Assembly (NCBI RefSeq): GCF_010435915.1 | Contig: NZ_JAAFZH010000007.1 | Location: 239,595-303,594 of the forward strand | Length of the DNA stretch: 64,000 bases | Direction: 5' to 3' | From: Spirosoma terrae | Lineage (GTDB): Bacteria; Bacteroidota; Bacteroidia; Cytophagales; Spirosomataceae | Shown here: positions 7,991 through 16,700 of the stretch, in pieces | How positions within the stretch are numbered: position 1 is the stretch's first letter | Layout of the letters: the number at the start of each line of letters is the position of its first letter | The notes under the pieces: model-generated | Told to the model about the DNA's origin: nothing | The model's database searches: none | The model's input: only the letters and a program-made list of their open reading frames with translations | Position numbers and translations under genes: made by a program

Positions 7991-10056
7991 CCAGGTTGGG
8001 GAATCTGAATATCGACCAACGTACCGCCCTGCTCACGATTCGAAAGATGATACGTCCCGCCTAGTCGCTCAAGCCGGGAATGAATGTTCGTAAACCCGAT
8101 TCCTGGTTCTGCCTTACCGGCCTGAATCCCCTGGCCATCATCCTCAACGGTCAGCGTTATACAACCGTTCTTCCTCAGCAACGTAATAGCAGCCTGACGG
8201 GCTCGGGCGTGTTTAAGTATATTGTTGACCAGTTCCAACGTAATGGCATACAATTCATGAGCGGTTTTACCCCGTACCTCTTCCCCGGATTCATGAACAT
8301 CGACAATAAACCGGGTTCGATTCTGCACATTCAACGTTTCTGTCAGTTTGATCAACGCAGCCTGCAGCCCCTGCTTTTCCAGTATTTCAGGCATCAGATT
8401 ATGGGAAATGGCCCGGATATCGTCGTACACCTCGCCCATATGATTCACCAATCGGGTATGCTCTTCCAGCTGATCGCTATCAAACTGAGACGTATCAAAG
8501 GCTTCGAATCGCCATTTCAAGGCCGATACCTTGGCAGCCACACTATCGTGGAGTTCGCTGGCTACGCGCTTGCGTTCGATGGTTTGCCCGCGATACAAAG
8601 CTGATTCGATTTCTGCATTTTTTTGCGCTAATTCGTCGTTCCGTATCCGCAAACGGCGGTTATTCCAGACAACGAACCCCGCCAGAACAGCCACCAAAAC
8701 CAACGTAACCAACAGCAGATTACGGGTTTGCGACAGATTATCATTTTCTAAGGATTGAATACGGGCCTGCTGATGAGCCTGTTGTAGTCGGGCAGCCTGC
8801 TGTTTTTTTTCAAAATCGTAGGTCATGCTGGCAACCGTTGCTTTTTGCATCGCTTCTTCGTTCAGCATCGTATCGGCCTCGGCCTTGTATCGCTTGAAAT
8901 AATACAAAGCCCTGGCTGGTTGTTTCAGCTTATCATAAGCTTCAGCCAATTGTCGGAGATACTCGGTGCGTTCAGGGCGCATTTCCCGAATAGGCTCCGT
9001 CCAGAGCAATCCGGCCTTCGCATAGGTAATAGTTTGGTTATATTGTTTCAGAGCCAGATAGATTCTGCCAAAATTGGCCTGAGCATTGTGCTCCATAACC
9101 GCCTGCGTTTTCTCGACCGTATTACGATACGTCTGGCCCGATAGGCGGGTGTATTCCAGGGCTTTATTGTATTGTTTCAACTGGCTATACATCCGCCCAA
9201 CCGCCCCGTAAGCTCGCGCCAGACTGGCGGGTACGTACGGATGCTGGTAGGCTTCAACTTGGTCAAGATAAAGCGAAAGCGCCTGTTCATACATTCCTTT
9301 CCGCTCAAAAATCTCCCCTTTCTTACCAGCCAGAAAGACCCTAACCATTCTATCATTTAGCCGATCCGCCACTTGTTGCGCTTCGTCGAAACAGGCCATT
9401 GCTTCAGCGTAGCGATTGAGTTTTACGTAGGCCGCCCCCAGGTTAGGAAGAGTAGCCCGCAAACTCTTCCAGTCCTGAATCGATTCCTGAATACGCCGGG
9501 TACGTAGCCAAAGATTAATGGCATCTACGTATTGCCCCTCTCCCATTTTCAGTATGGCCATCTCATTCAGAACCTGCGCTTCCCACTGCCGGTCCGAAGC
9601 CTGACGCATTTTTTGCAAGGCTTTCTCCAGCAGCAATCGGGCTTCGGGCAGTTTGCTCATAATATTCTCATAGAGTTGCGCCCGGCGCAGATAGACCTGC
9701 CCTTCCAGCGACCGATTATGACTCGTAAAAGCCAGTTTCAGGGCCGTATCCAGTTGCGCATGAGCGGCTCGGGTATCCGATAAGTAATCGGCTTCAATAC
9801 GGGCTAAAGCCAATCGAGCTCTGATCTCACCCGCCGGAAAGTTGACCTGACGAGCCGTAATCAATGCTTGCTGAAGCGTTTGCCGCGCCAGCGAATCGTA
9901 CCCATTCCACCATAGATTGGTAGCCAGCTCATGCATGGTTTTTACCCGATTGCTATCTGGCGGCATCCCCGTCAGTTGCCGACGTAACGAGTCGATCGTT
10001 ACGTTCTGAGCCAGCGTAACGCTGGCAGTTAGAAAGAGGAGAAGAAGAGAGCGCAT
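7987..10056 (-). CDS. TPR-containing sensor histidine kinase
   Basis: 689 residues from the ATG at 10056, chosen because it places a signal peptide (MRSLLLLFLTASVTLAQ) at the very N-terminus; an in-frame upstream start at 10092 would add 12 residues. Residues ~30-430 are tandem tetratricopeptide repeats in the periplasm. A single membrane helix (447-464) and a short coiled coil lead to a HisKA_3 domain with phospho-acceptor H503 (ASELHDSVAAKV) and a C-terminal HATPase_c (NNILKHARARQA, DDGQGI, GIGFTNIHSRLERLGG). The architecture matches the large Bacteroidota NarX/DesK-like kinases. Its partner is the regulator at 6721-7374. A perfect promoter and a dyad lie immediately upstream. Confidence 0.92.
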   Translation of the reverse strand: MRSLLLLFLTASVTLAQNVTIDSLRRQLTGMPPDSNRVKTMHELATNLWWNGYDSLARQTLQQALITARQVNFPAGEIRARLALARIEADYLSDTRAAHAQLDTALKLAFTSHNRSLEGQVYLRRAQLYENIMSKLPEARLLLEKALQKMRQASDRQWEAQVLNEMAILKMGEGQYVDAINLWLRTRRIQESIQDWKSLRATLPNLGAAYVKLNRYAEAMACFDEAQQVADRLNDRMVRVFLAGKKGEIFERKGMYEQALSLYLDQVEAYQHPYVPASLARAYGAVGRMYSQLKQYNKALEYTRLSGQTYRNTVEKTQAVMEHNAQANFGRIYLALKQYNQTITYAKAGLLWTEPIREMRPERTEYLRQLAEAYDKLKQPARALYYFKRYKAEADTMLNEEAMQKATVASMTYDFEKKQQAARLQQAHQQARIQSLENDNLSQTRNLLLVTLVLVAVLAGFVVWNNRRLRIRNDELAQKNAEIESALYRGQTIERKRVASELHDSVAAKVSALKWRFEAFDTSQFDSDQLEEHTRLVNHMGEVYDDIRAISHNLMPEILEKQGLQAALIKLTETLNVQNRTRFIVDVHESGEEVRGKTAHELYAITLELVNNILKHARARQAAITLLRKNGCITLTVEDDGQGIQAGKAEPGIGFTNIHSRLERLGGTYHLSNREQGGTLVDIQIPQPG

Positions 10057-10105
10057 TACGTAGTAAATCCAGAGCCTCACATAAACTAGCAAGCCAGAAA
10101 ACGCT

Positions 10106-10138
10106 CAAAAGTATAACCATAAAATACTCATAACCAAA
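10106..10138 (-). promoter_or_regulatory. Consensus Bacteroidota promoter of the TPR kinase gene
   Basis: On the minus strand TTTG (10138-10135) is followed after 21 bases by TACTTTTG (10113-10106), matching -33 TTTG and -7 TAnnTTTG without mismatch. The kinase ATG at 10056 lies about 50 bp downstream. Confidence 0.75.
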
Positions 10139-10139
10139 G

Positions 10140-10184
10140 ACCTGTATAAAAATACAGGTTTTCCTATAGAGCGAAAATATAGGT
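10140..10184. promoter_or_regulatory. Twin operator-like dyads between the kinase and FHA-protease genes
   Basis: ACCTGTA-N6-TACAGGT (10140-10159) is a perfect 20-bp palindrome two bases upstream of the kinase -33 box. A second dyad, CCTATA-N9-TATAGG (10163-10183), follows, giving four related half-sites of the form (A/T)CCT(G/A)TA. The first has the same half-sites and spacing as the classical Vibrio lux box. Its placement next to the -33 element fits a class of activator that contacts RNA polymerase, for which the NarL-type regulator at 6721 is the obvious candidate. Confidence 0.6.
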
Positions 10185-10215
10185 TCCCCTACTACAGATT
10201 CAGGGCATTCCCCGA

Positions 10216-10246
10216 TTTCCTGCCGACCCGCCACCTGCCAACTTTG
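10216..10246 (+). promoter_or_regulatory. Possible promoter of the FHA-kinase-phosphatase cassette
   Basis: CAACTTTG (10239-10246) matches the -7 TAnnTTTG with one mismatch. TTTC (10216-10219) stands 19 bases upstream as a one-mismatch -33 box. It lies about 50 bp before the preferred ATG at 10295. Moderate support only. Confidence 0.35.
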
Positions 10247-10294
10247 TATCAGTCAAAACGACAACAGTTTTCACTCCAATATATACCCTACATC

Positions 10295-11998
10295 ATGGCT
10301 ACTCTGGTAAACCGCTACGTTATTCGCCACCTAACAGGAGCTAAAGCAAATCAGGTCGAAGAGTTCGACTACAAGAAGTATAACGAATTAACCTTTGGTC
10401 GTGCCGCCACCAATTTAGTCCGCTTCGATCCGGAACGCGACTCGGCCGTTTCCCGCGAGCATGGTAAAATTGTTCGTGAGCCGGGCAAATCGTTTCTGTT
10501 CACCGTTGTAGACAACAACTCCCGTAACGGAATTTTCGTCAATAAAAACCGGATTGCCGGTGCCGCTCCAGTTCAGCCCGGCGACGAAATCCAATTGGGC
10601 CAGGGCGGACCGGTTTTCCAGTTTGACCTGAACCCGCGCCCAGCCGAATTGATGATGAACACGCGGGTAGTCGACATTCCGGTTTCCATCAAACCCACCA
10701 CCGAACTGAGCCTTACGGAAGCCGTTGGCGACTCCAACGACAGCGATGTGCTGGTTCCCCAAAAAGTAGGCTTAGGCAAACAAACGGTCGAACGCATGAT
10801 GATGACCGAACGAAAAAAAACCAACAAGTCGGTTCTGTTGTCGGTGGCGGGGGTATTAGTTGTTCTCTCGGGCCTTGCGTATGCGTTTCGGGACGAACTG
10901 AACCCCAAACCCCAAACCATTACAGTTCACCACCATGATTCAACAAAAGTGATTGAACCGGTTAAGGATGGTTTAACGCCCGAGCAGATTGCCACCGAAA
11001 ATACGGGAAAAGTGGTGTTCATTGAATTTGGCTACAAACTTATCCATACGGAATCGGGCGATGATGTTTACCACGAGTATATGCCAATCAAGCTACCAGA
11101 TGGACGTATCGTGAATAAGGCGCTTTACATTGAAACGTCACCCGGCAAAATTGAACCGCTGCTTGGGTTGAAACAAACAGTCAAAAATGGCAAACCAATT
11201 GCCATGGCCGGAGCTAGCGGATCGGGGTTTGTGGTAACGCCACAGGGGCATATTATGACCAACCGGCACGTAGCAGCCGCCTGGAATTCATATTACTCGT
11301 TCCCGCCGGATGCCTTTCCTGGTGTTCTGCTCGTCCAGGGCGAGAAAGGCTGGGAAATCAGTCAGCAGCCAGTCCAGGAGTTCCGTTGGGTACCGTCAGA
11401 AACGCAGTTCTTTGGCAAGAAACCCATGTCGGGTAAAATCATTACGGGTGTCAATACGTACATGGACGTTACGTTCAACAAAAACGAGCAACGTTTTCCT
11501 GCCCAGGAAAAACCGGTTATTTCGGCCAAGCACGACGTAGCCATTCTAAAAATTGATCTGGGTGAATCGCTCCCCGCCGTGAAGCTACTCGATGCCGACA
11601 AAACGGTGGCTCCCGGCCAATCGATAACTGTCATGGGCTATCCCGGCATTTCTCCCGATGTGTTCGTCGGTGAATATTCGTCTGACTTCTCGAACCGTAA
11701 TCCGCAGATTGTTAAAGTCCCTGATGCGACAATCACACCGGGTTTTATCGGGAAAATCCTTCGCGGACAGGCTGCGGGCAAAGCAGCAGCGTATTATAGC
11801 GAATTTGGTGATTACTACCAGCTTACTGCCAACGCAACCGGGGCCGGCAATAGTGGTGGGCCGGTATTCGACAAAGACGGTAACGCAATTGGTATTTTCT
11901 CCGCCAGCACCAGCCGCGAAGATGCTACCCGGATTACGTTCGCCATCCCCATAAAATACGGTCTGGAATTGCTGGGACGTCGGCAGGTTGTTGACTAA
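10295..11998 (+). CDS. FHA-domain, membrane-anchored trypsin-like serine protease
   Basis: 567 residues from the ATG at 10295; an in-frame ATG at 10244 would add 17 residues but would move the start against the FHA fold and into the promoter. Residues ~30-110 form an FHA phosphothreonine-binding domain (FGR at 34-36, SREH at 53-56, SRNGIFVN at 76-83). A TM helix lies at ~179-198 after a basic KKTNK. The periplasmic part is a trypsin/DegP-like protease with catalytic H325 (TNRHVAA), D414 (KHDVAILKI) and S520 (GNSGGPV). All three triad residues are present. It heads a run with two Ser/Thr kinases and a PP2C phosphatase, so phosphorylation recognised inside the cell could control proteolysis outside it. 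Confidence 0.88.
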   Translation: MATLVNRYVIRHLTGAKANQVEEFDYKKYNELTFGRAATNLVRFDPERDSAVSREHGKIVREPGKSFLFTVVDNNSRNGIFVNKNRIAGAAPVQPGDEIQLGQGGPVFQFDLNPRPAELMMNTRVVDIPVSIKPTTELSLTEAVGDSNDSDVLVPQKVGLGKQTVERMMMTERKKTNKSVLLSVAGVLVVLSGLAYAFRDELNPKPQTITVHHHDSTKVIEPVKDGLTPEQIATENTGKVVFIEFGYKLIHTESGDDVYHEYMPIKLPDGRIVNKALYIETSPGKIEPLLGLKQTVKNGKPIAMAGASGSGFVVTPQGHIMTNRHVAAAWNSYYSFPPDAFPGVLLVQGEKGWEISQQPVQEFRWVPSETQFFGKKPMSGKIITGVNTYMDVTFNKNEQRFPAQEKPVISAKHDVAILKIDLGESLPAVKLLDADKTVAPGQSITVMGYPGISPDVFVGEYSSDFSNRNPQIVKVPDATITPGFIGKILRGQAAGKAAAYYSEFGDYYQLTANATGAGNSGGPVFDKDGNAIGIFSASTSREDATRITFAIPIKYGLELLGRRQVVD

Positions 11999-12052
11999 TA
12001 CGTACTGATTCGTAAGGCTTTCCGCTACTATTCACCCAAATAATACAAAAAC

Positions 12053-13261
12053 ATGGCACTCTCCCATCCCCTCCTTTACCGCATCGTTGCGGGCTACCGC
12101 CTGACCGATTACGTTGGAGCCGGGGGTATGGGCGAGGTCTTCAAAGCGTACCATGCCGAAACGGGTCGCCTGGCAGCCGTAAAAATTCTCTATCGCCCCG
12201 AATTCAAAGCCCGTTTTCAGAATGAAGCCATTGTTCAGTCGTCGCTCACCCACCCGAATATTGCCAGGCTGTATGAGTATAGTCAACTCGACGAACGACC
12301 CGTTTTGATTATTGAGTGGGTTGATGGCCAATCGCTGGATGAAGTAATTCGGCGGAAGAAGCGACTGACCAATAATGAAGCCAGTCTGATTATCCGGCAA
12401 ATTATCAGTGCCGTTTCGTACGTACATCAGGCCGGGGTTATTCACCGGGACCTCAAACCGTCCAATGTGCGAATAACCCCGGATGGTCAGGTAAAAATTC
12501 TTGATTTTGGAATTGCCAAAGGAAAATACACCCCCCAATTGACCCAGGTCGGCTACGTAGTCGGAACAACCGAATTTATGGCACCTGAGCAATTTCGTGG
12601 GCGGGTCGATGCCAAATCCGACATATGGGCTCTGGGTATTTTACTGTATGAAATAACCACGGGTCATTTACCCTTTGATGATAGCAACCCAATGCTGCTA
12701 CGTCAGCAGATTGAACGAGGCAGCTTTACTCGACCGCACGTACTAAACCCGTCGATTTCGCCCGAATTAGCGTCCATCATCGCTAATTGTCTGCAAACAA
12801 ATCCATCACAACGGCCTTCGGGAACCGATATTCTACAGAACCTCGATCGGGAAAAGCCCATCGAACGGAATCGATTAGTTGAATCGATCTCTTCGCTGAG
12901 CGATTTCTCACTAAAAAAATGGCCTTCGGTTGCTGGCTACTGGCCCTGGCTGATTGTGCTGACCCTGGGTATAGTGGGCGTAAACCTGACCAAACGCAGG
13001 TCAGTACAGCCTGAAGAAAAAGTGGTGGCTGTTGTCGACAGCACTCCGCAATACGAAAAAATTCTGGTTGAGGTACTCAATGCCGATTACGATCTGGAGC
13101 TGATTTCGCCCGACGGCACCGTTCAGTCTAAAGAGCCCTTTCAGGTTCAGCGGATTCCGGGACAGCCTCTTTCCATTACTATTCGCCATCGAGGTGCCGA
13201 ACAACAGTTTACTATTGAGCCCGGCGTGAAATCAATGTATCAATGCTATTTCGACCGATAA
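12053..13261 (+). CDS. Membrane-anchored Ser/Thr protein kinase (first)
   Basis: 402 residues. The Hanks-type kinase domain (~13-265) has a glycine loop GAGGMGEVF (22-30), catalytic lysine K44 (AAVKIL), HRDLKPSN (H131-R132-D133), DFG at 151-153 and the APE motif (MAPEQ). One TM helix follows (~294-313). The last ~85 residues are predicted periplasmic and resemble a PEGA-like beta sandwich (VLNADYDLELISPDG). All catalytic residues are intact. It starts 54 bp after the FHA-protease and is followed after 12 bp by the PP2C gene. Confidence 0.93.
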   Translation: MALSHPLLYRIVAGYRLTDYVGAGGMGEVFKAYHAETGRLAAVKILYRPEFKARFQNEAIVQSSLTHPNIARLYEYSQLDERPVLIIEWVDGQSLDEVIRRKKRLTNNEASLIIRQIISAVSYVHQAGVIHRDLKPSNVRITPDGQVKILDFGIAKGKYTPQLTQVGYVVGTTEFMAPEQFRGRVDAKSDIWALGILLYEITTGHLPFDDSNPMLLRQQIERGSFTRPHVLNPSISPELASIIANCLQTNPSQRPSGTDILQNLDREKPIERNRLVESISSLSDFSLKKWPSVAGYWPWLIVLTLGIVGVNLTKRRSVQPEEKVVAVVDSTPQYEKILVEVLNADYDLELISPDGTVQSKEPFQVQRIPGQPLSITIRHRGAEQQFTIEPGVKSMYQCYFDR

Positions 13262-13273
13262 CCGATTACTTAC

Positions 13274-14212
13274 ATGAAAAAAATTCTCGATTGGTTATTT
13301 GGTCAGAACGATCTGGCCAATCTCCCCGAAACGGGCGAATCGATAGTCGAAGCAGCCGGACCCAATGAATCGGCCGACTCCGCACCAGTCTGTGACATCA
13401 ACGCGGTTGTTTTGTCGGATTTGGGGAATTTTCGCCAGAACAACGAAGATACTGGCCTGTTTGTCCGACTCGCCGATGACGCAATCCGTCGACAAAAAGG
13501 ATACTTATTGCTGGTAGCCGACGGCATGGGGGGCCATCTGGCGGGTGAAATTGCCAGTCAGATGGCTGCAGAACTGATCAATAGAGAGTATTTTCAGCAT
13601 CCGGAAAGTATTGAGAAAAGCTTGTTACGTGCCTTCCACATTGCCAATCGTCAGATATTCGACGAGGCCCGCAGTCACGAAAAATTTCGGGGCATGGGAA
13701 CAACCTGCACGGCCATTGTTGTGCATGATCAGCAACTCTACTTCGCACATGTTGGCGACAGCCGGGCGTATCTGTTTAAGTCGGGGCAATTAATCCAGTT
13801 GACCCAGGATCACACCTACGTTCAGGAGCTACTACGAAACGGAGCGATTTCGGTGACAGAAGCGGCCAGCCATCCCGAACGTAACGTACTGACGCAGGCC
13901 ATGGGCACCAAAGCCACTGTGCGCGTCGATCTGGGGCGTTGCGTATTGCCTTTCGATCTAGGCGACCGACTGCTGCTCTGCTCGGATGGTCTCTACGAAT
14001 ACTGCCTTGAAACGGATATCACGCAACTACTTCGTTACGACAATTTGGCTGATGCAGCCGAAGCCTTAATCGATCTGGCCAAAAGCCGGGGTGGTCACGA
14101 CAACATTACGGTCGTACTGGCCGAACGAATCACCAGCGATCAGGCGACTACGTCGAAAGAAACGCGGGAAATCAATCTGCCCTTCACCCGAGACATTGAC
14201 TTACACCAATGA
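13274..14212 (+). CDS. PP2C-family Ser/Thr protein phosphatase
   Basis: 312 residues of a soluble PPM/PP2C phosphatase. The metal-binding motifs are complete: NNED (E58, D59), VADGMGGH (D83), HVGDSRAY (D162), CSDGL (D238) and GGHDNIT (D276, N277). There is no membrane segment, so it acts in the cytoplasm, presumably reversing the phosphorylation made by the two flanking kinases. The stop overlaps the start of the next kinase gene (ATGA), indicating translational coupling. The first 40 residues are a non-conserved acidic leader. Confidence 0.95.
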   Translation: MKKILDWLFGQNDLANLPETGESIVEAAGPNESADSAPVCDINAVVLSDLGNFRQNNEDTGLFVRLADDAIRRQKGYLLLVADGMGGHLAGEIASQMAAELINREYFQHPESIEKSLLRAFHIANRQIFDEARSHEKFRGMGTTCTAIVVHDQQLYFAHVGDSRAYLFKSGQLIQLTQDHTYVQELLRNGAISVTEAASHPERNVLTQAMGTKATVRVDLGRCVLPFDLGDRLLLCSDGLYEYCLETDITQLLRYDNLADAAEALIDLAKSRGGHDNITVVLAERITSDQATTSKETREINLPFTRDIDLHQ

Positions 14213-16026
14213 TTTCCTCTATGCAACCAATCATGAAAGGCCGACAAATCCACCATTACCGAATTGAGTCGCTCCTGGGCGAGGGTGGTATGGGCACTGT
14301 GTACCAGGCGGTAGACATCCATCTGGAGCGGTCTGTTGCCATTAAAATGCTGCATCCGCATCTGGTGAACCAGACCTCCTTTATGGAACGGTTTCGGAAC
14401 GAAGCCATGATTCTGGCCCGGCTCAACCATCCGAATATTGCGGTGGTCTATAATTTCATACAGGATGGAGCAGACTATTGCATGGCGATGGAATACGTTG
14501 AAGGTAATAGTCTGGAAACACTTATCCATAAAGCGGGGGCTATTCCTCCGGCAACAGCAGCCGAAATAACGCGCCAGGGGCTTGAAGGCTTAGCGCATGC
14601 CCATCGAAAAGGGGTTTTGCACCGCGACATTAAACCCGCCAATTTGATGCTAACCCCCGAAGGAACGGTGAAACTGATGGATTTCGGTATTGCCCGAGTT
14701 GTTGGCAATCAACGATTAACGCAGGTCAATCGGGTGGTTGGTACACTTGAGTATATGGCTCCTGAGCTTATTCAGGGCGAGGCCCCATCGCCCGCTTCTG
14801 ATATTTACGCTATGGGCATTCTGCTGTATGAGCTTTTGTCGGGGAAACTGCCTTTTGCCAGCCGTACAGATTACGAGCTCATGCAAACCATCATCCGCGA
14901 CAAGCCCATCGCCCTTCGGAAAGTAAACGCCCACATACCTAAGGAATTGGAAACGATTGTTCTGAAAGCGCTGGACAAAAAACCGGCAAAACGGTTTGCG
15001 GATGCCAGGGAATTTCAAAAAGCCCTGCAACCCTTTTTCTCGCAGGCCCCGCAACTAAACCCCAGTCAGCTTATTGTGTCTCAAACGACCCGCGACATTT
15101 TGGCCATGCAACCCGCACGGCCAACTACGCTCGCGGCCACGCGAATTGAAAAGGGCGTTACCAATCCGGCCGGGCATTCGATTAAAACCTGGCTAGCCGA
15201 AAACTGGCAAATTGGCCTGGCCGGTGCATTAACCGCCATAGCAGTGGCCTTTATCAGCCTGATTCTACTGGACAAATCGCCTAATAACGTATCAGTCAAA
15301 CCTAAGCAGGTAACCCCAAATCAGCCGAACGTTGTTGACAATCAACCAAAACAGCCCGTCCAGGAAAAAATAAAACCAGCGTCGTTAGCTACTGGCACCG
15401 TCGTTTCACGAAAACCATACGAAGCCCAACCTACGCCCGTTGAAAGCAAACCCACACCAACAGACACATATACAGAGCCCGTTGTTAAGCCCAGAGCATC
15501 GGGTACGAAGCCTCCGGCTGGCAAAAAAAATACGCCTGTTACACCGGCCCCAGTAACCCCCGTAACAACTCCTCAGGAAGAGGTTGTTACGCCACCCGTG
15601 GCCACTCTAAAACCTGAACCAGTTCCCGAACCAACTGTCCCTAAAACAACGCTACGTCGGTCGGTGACCATTCGACGGCTTCGTGTGACCCTTGCGTTAT
15701 CAGACAATATTTCGTCGGATGCGGCTCAGAAAGGCCAGTCTGTTCGATTCCGGGTAACGGAGCCAGTAACAACCAACGGTCAGGTAATTATTCAGGCGGG
15801 TGCAACGGCCTATGGTGAGGTAAGCGACGTAAAAAAGGCCGACGGCGACGTATTCCGCAAAAAAAGCCTTCTGGAGTTTCGTATCCACTCCGTAGAAGCC
15901 GTGAATGGCAGACGGATATCACTACGGTCTGCTACGTTCAGCGATGAAGCCAAAGGCCAGCCCGTGTCCTTTCGTTCCGGCCAAACGTTCGACGTACGCA
16001 CCGGCGACGAAACAATTGACCTTTAA
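14209..16026 (+). CDS. Membrane-anchored Ser/Thr protein kinase (second) with periplasmic C-domain
   Basis: 605 residues from the ATG overlapping the PP2C stop; M5 or M9 are possible alternatives. The kinase domain (~17-275) has GEGGMGTVY (24-32), K46, HRDIKPAN (D140), DFG (158-160) and APELI. A TM helix at ~334-354 is followed by a long Pro/Thr/Val-rich linker (~355-480) that could span the periplasm. The C-terminal ~120 residues are a beta-rich domain (RVTLALSDNISSDAAQKGQS, VIIQAGATAYGEV) whose pattern recalls domains that hold an elastic barrel-like core; no family is recognised with confidence. The reach of the linker and the barrel gene just downstream suggest an outer-membrane contact. 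Confidence 0.92.
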   Translation: MISSMQPIMKGRQIHHYRIESLLGEGGMGTVYQAVDIHLERSVAIKMLHPHLVNQTSFMERFRNEAMILARLNHPNIAVVYNFIQDGADYCMAMEYVEGNSLETLIHKAGAIPPATAAEITRQGLEGLAHAHRKGVLHRDIKPANLMLTPEGTVKLMDFGIARVVGNQRLTQVNRVVGTLEYMAPELIQGEAPSPASDIYAMGILLYELLSGKLPFASRTDYELMQTIIRDKPIALRKVNAHIPKELETIVLKALDKKPAKRFADAREFQKALQPFFSQAPQLNPSQLIVSQTTRDILAMQPARPTTLAATRIEKGVTNPAGHSIKTWLAENWQIGLAGALTAIAVAFISLILLDKSPNNVSVKPKQVTPNQPNVVDNQPKQPVQEKIKPASLATGTVVSRKPYEAQPTPVESKPTPTDTYTEPVVKPRASGTKPPAGKKNTPVTPAPVTPVTTPQEEVVTPPVATLKPEPVPEPTVPKTTLRRSVTIRRLRVTLALSDNISSDAAQKGQSVRFRVTEPVTTNGQVIIQAGATAYGEVSDVKKADGDVFRKKSLLEFRIHSVEAVNGRRISLRSATFSDEAKGQPVSFRSGQTFDVRTGDETIDL

Positions 16027-16060
16027 CCTATTTCTTATCTCACTCAAACGACACAGAATC

Positions 16061-16690
16061 ATGCGCATTATTGTATACACGCTGGCAGTGGCCCTTTCAG
16101 TTTTCTCGATTCCGTTACAGGCACAAAGCATTCGTCAACGATCCACAACGGAAGGATTTAACCTAAGCCTGCAAGGGCATTATATGGGCTGGTCATCGGA
16201 TTATTTTCAGTTCTTAGACGAACGGGCAGGCAGTGGTGGCGGTTTTAGTGGCCGGGCGGGCTTCGGTTTTAACCAGCGTTATGAAGCCTTCTTACAATAC
16301 AATTACAGCGCCATCAGTGCCACCGACATCGCCGGAGAATCGTTTCGTTATACCCATTTGACACCGGGAATACGCGTCAATTTTTCAGCAACAACCCGAG
16401 CGTTACGTCCATTTGCCGAATTGGGCTACGTCTATCAAACCGGCAAAGTCGATCAGGTTCTTAATCAGGACGGCTTCCGCGACAATCTGCTTTTCAAGGG
16501 GGGCGCGGCACACATTGGGGCTGGTTTGTCTTATTTTCTTTCTCTGCCAATTGCCATAACACTGAATGGCTCAGTGCAGGCAGCCGGTAAAGCGGATGTT
16601 CAAATTAATGGACAGAATACAGGCGAACGAGCTGACCTTACGTCCTTTAGAATCTCAGCCGGACTCGTCCTGTATCTAAGCGAATTGTAA
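16061..16690 (+). CDS. Outer-membrane beta-barrel protein (porin-like)
   Basis: 209 residues from the ATG at 16061, chosen because it gives a clean signal peptide (VALSVFSIPLQAQ); an upstream in-frame start would overlap the kinase gene. The mature part is a series of amphipathic strands with aromatic girdle residues (YEAFLQYNYS, PFAELGYVYQTGK, AGLVLYLSEL) ending in a hydrophobic residue pattern typical of 8-stranded barrels of the OmpW/OmpA type. It starts 34 bp after the second kinase, so it is likely the last gene of the signalling cassette. Confidence 0.75.
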   Translation: MRIIVYTLAVALSVFSIPLQAQSIRQRSTTEGFNLSLQGHYMGWSSDYFQFLDERAGSGGGFSGRAGFGFNQRYEAFLQYNYSAISATDIAGESFRYTHLTPGIRVNFSATTRALRPFAELGYVYQTGKVDQVLNQDGFRDNLLFKGGAAHIGAGLSYFLSLPIAITLNGSVQAAGKADVQINGQNTGERADLTSFRISAGLVLYLSEL

Positions 16691-16700
16691 TTACAACGGC

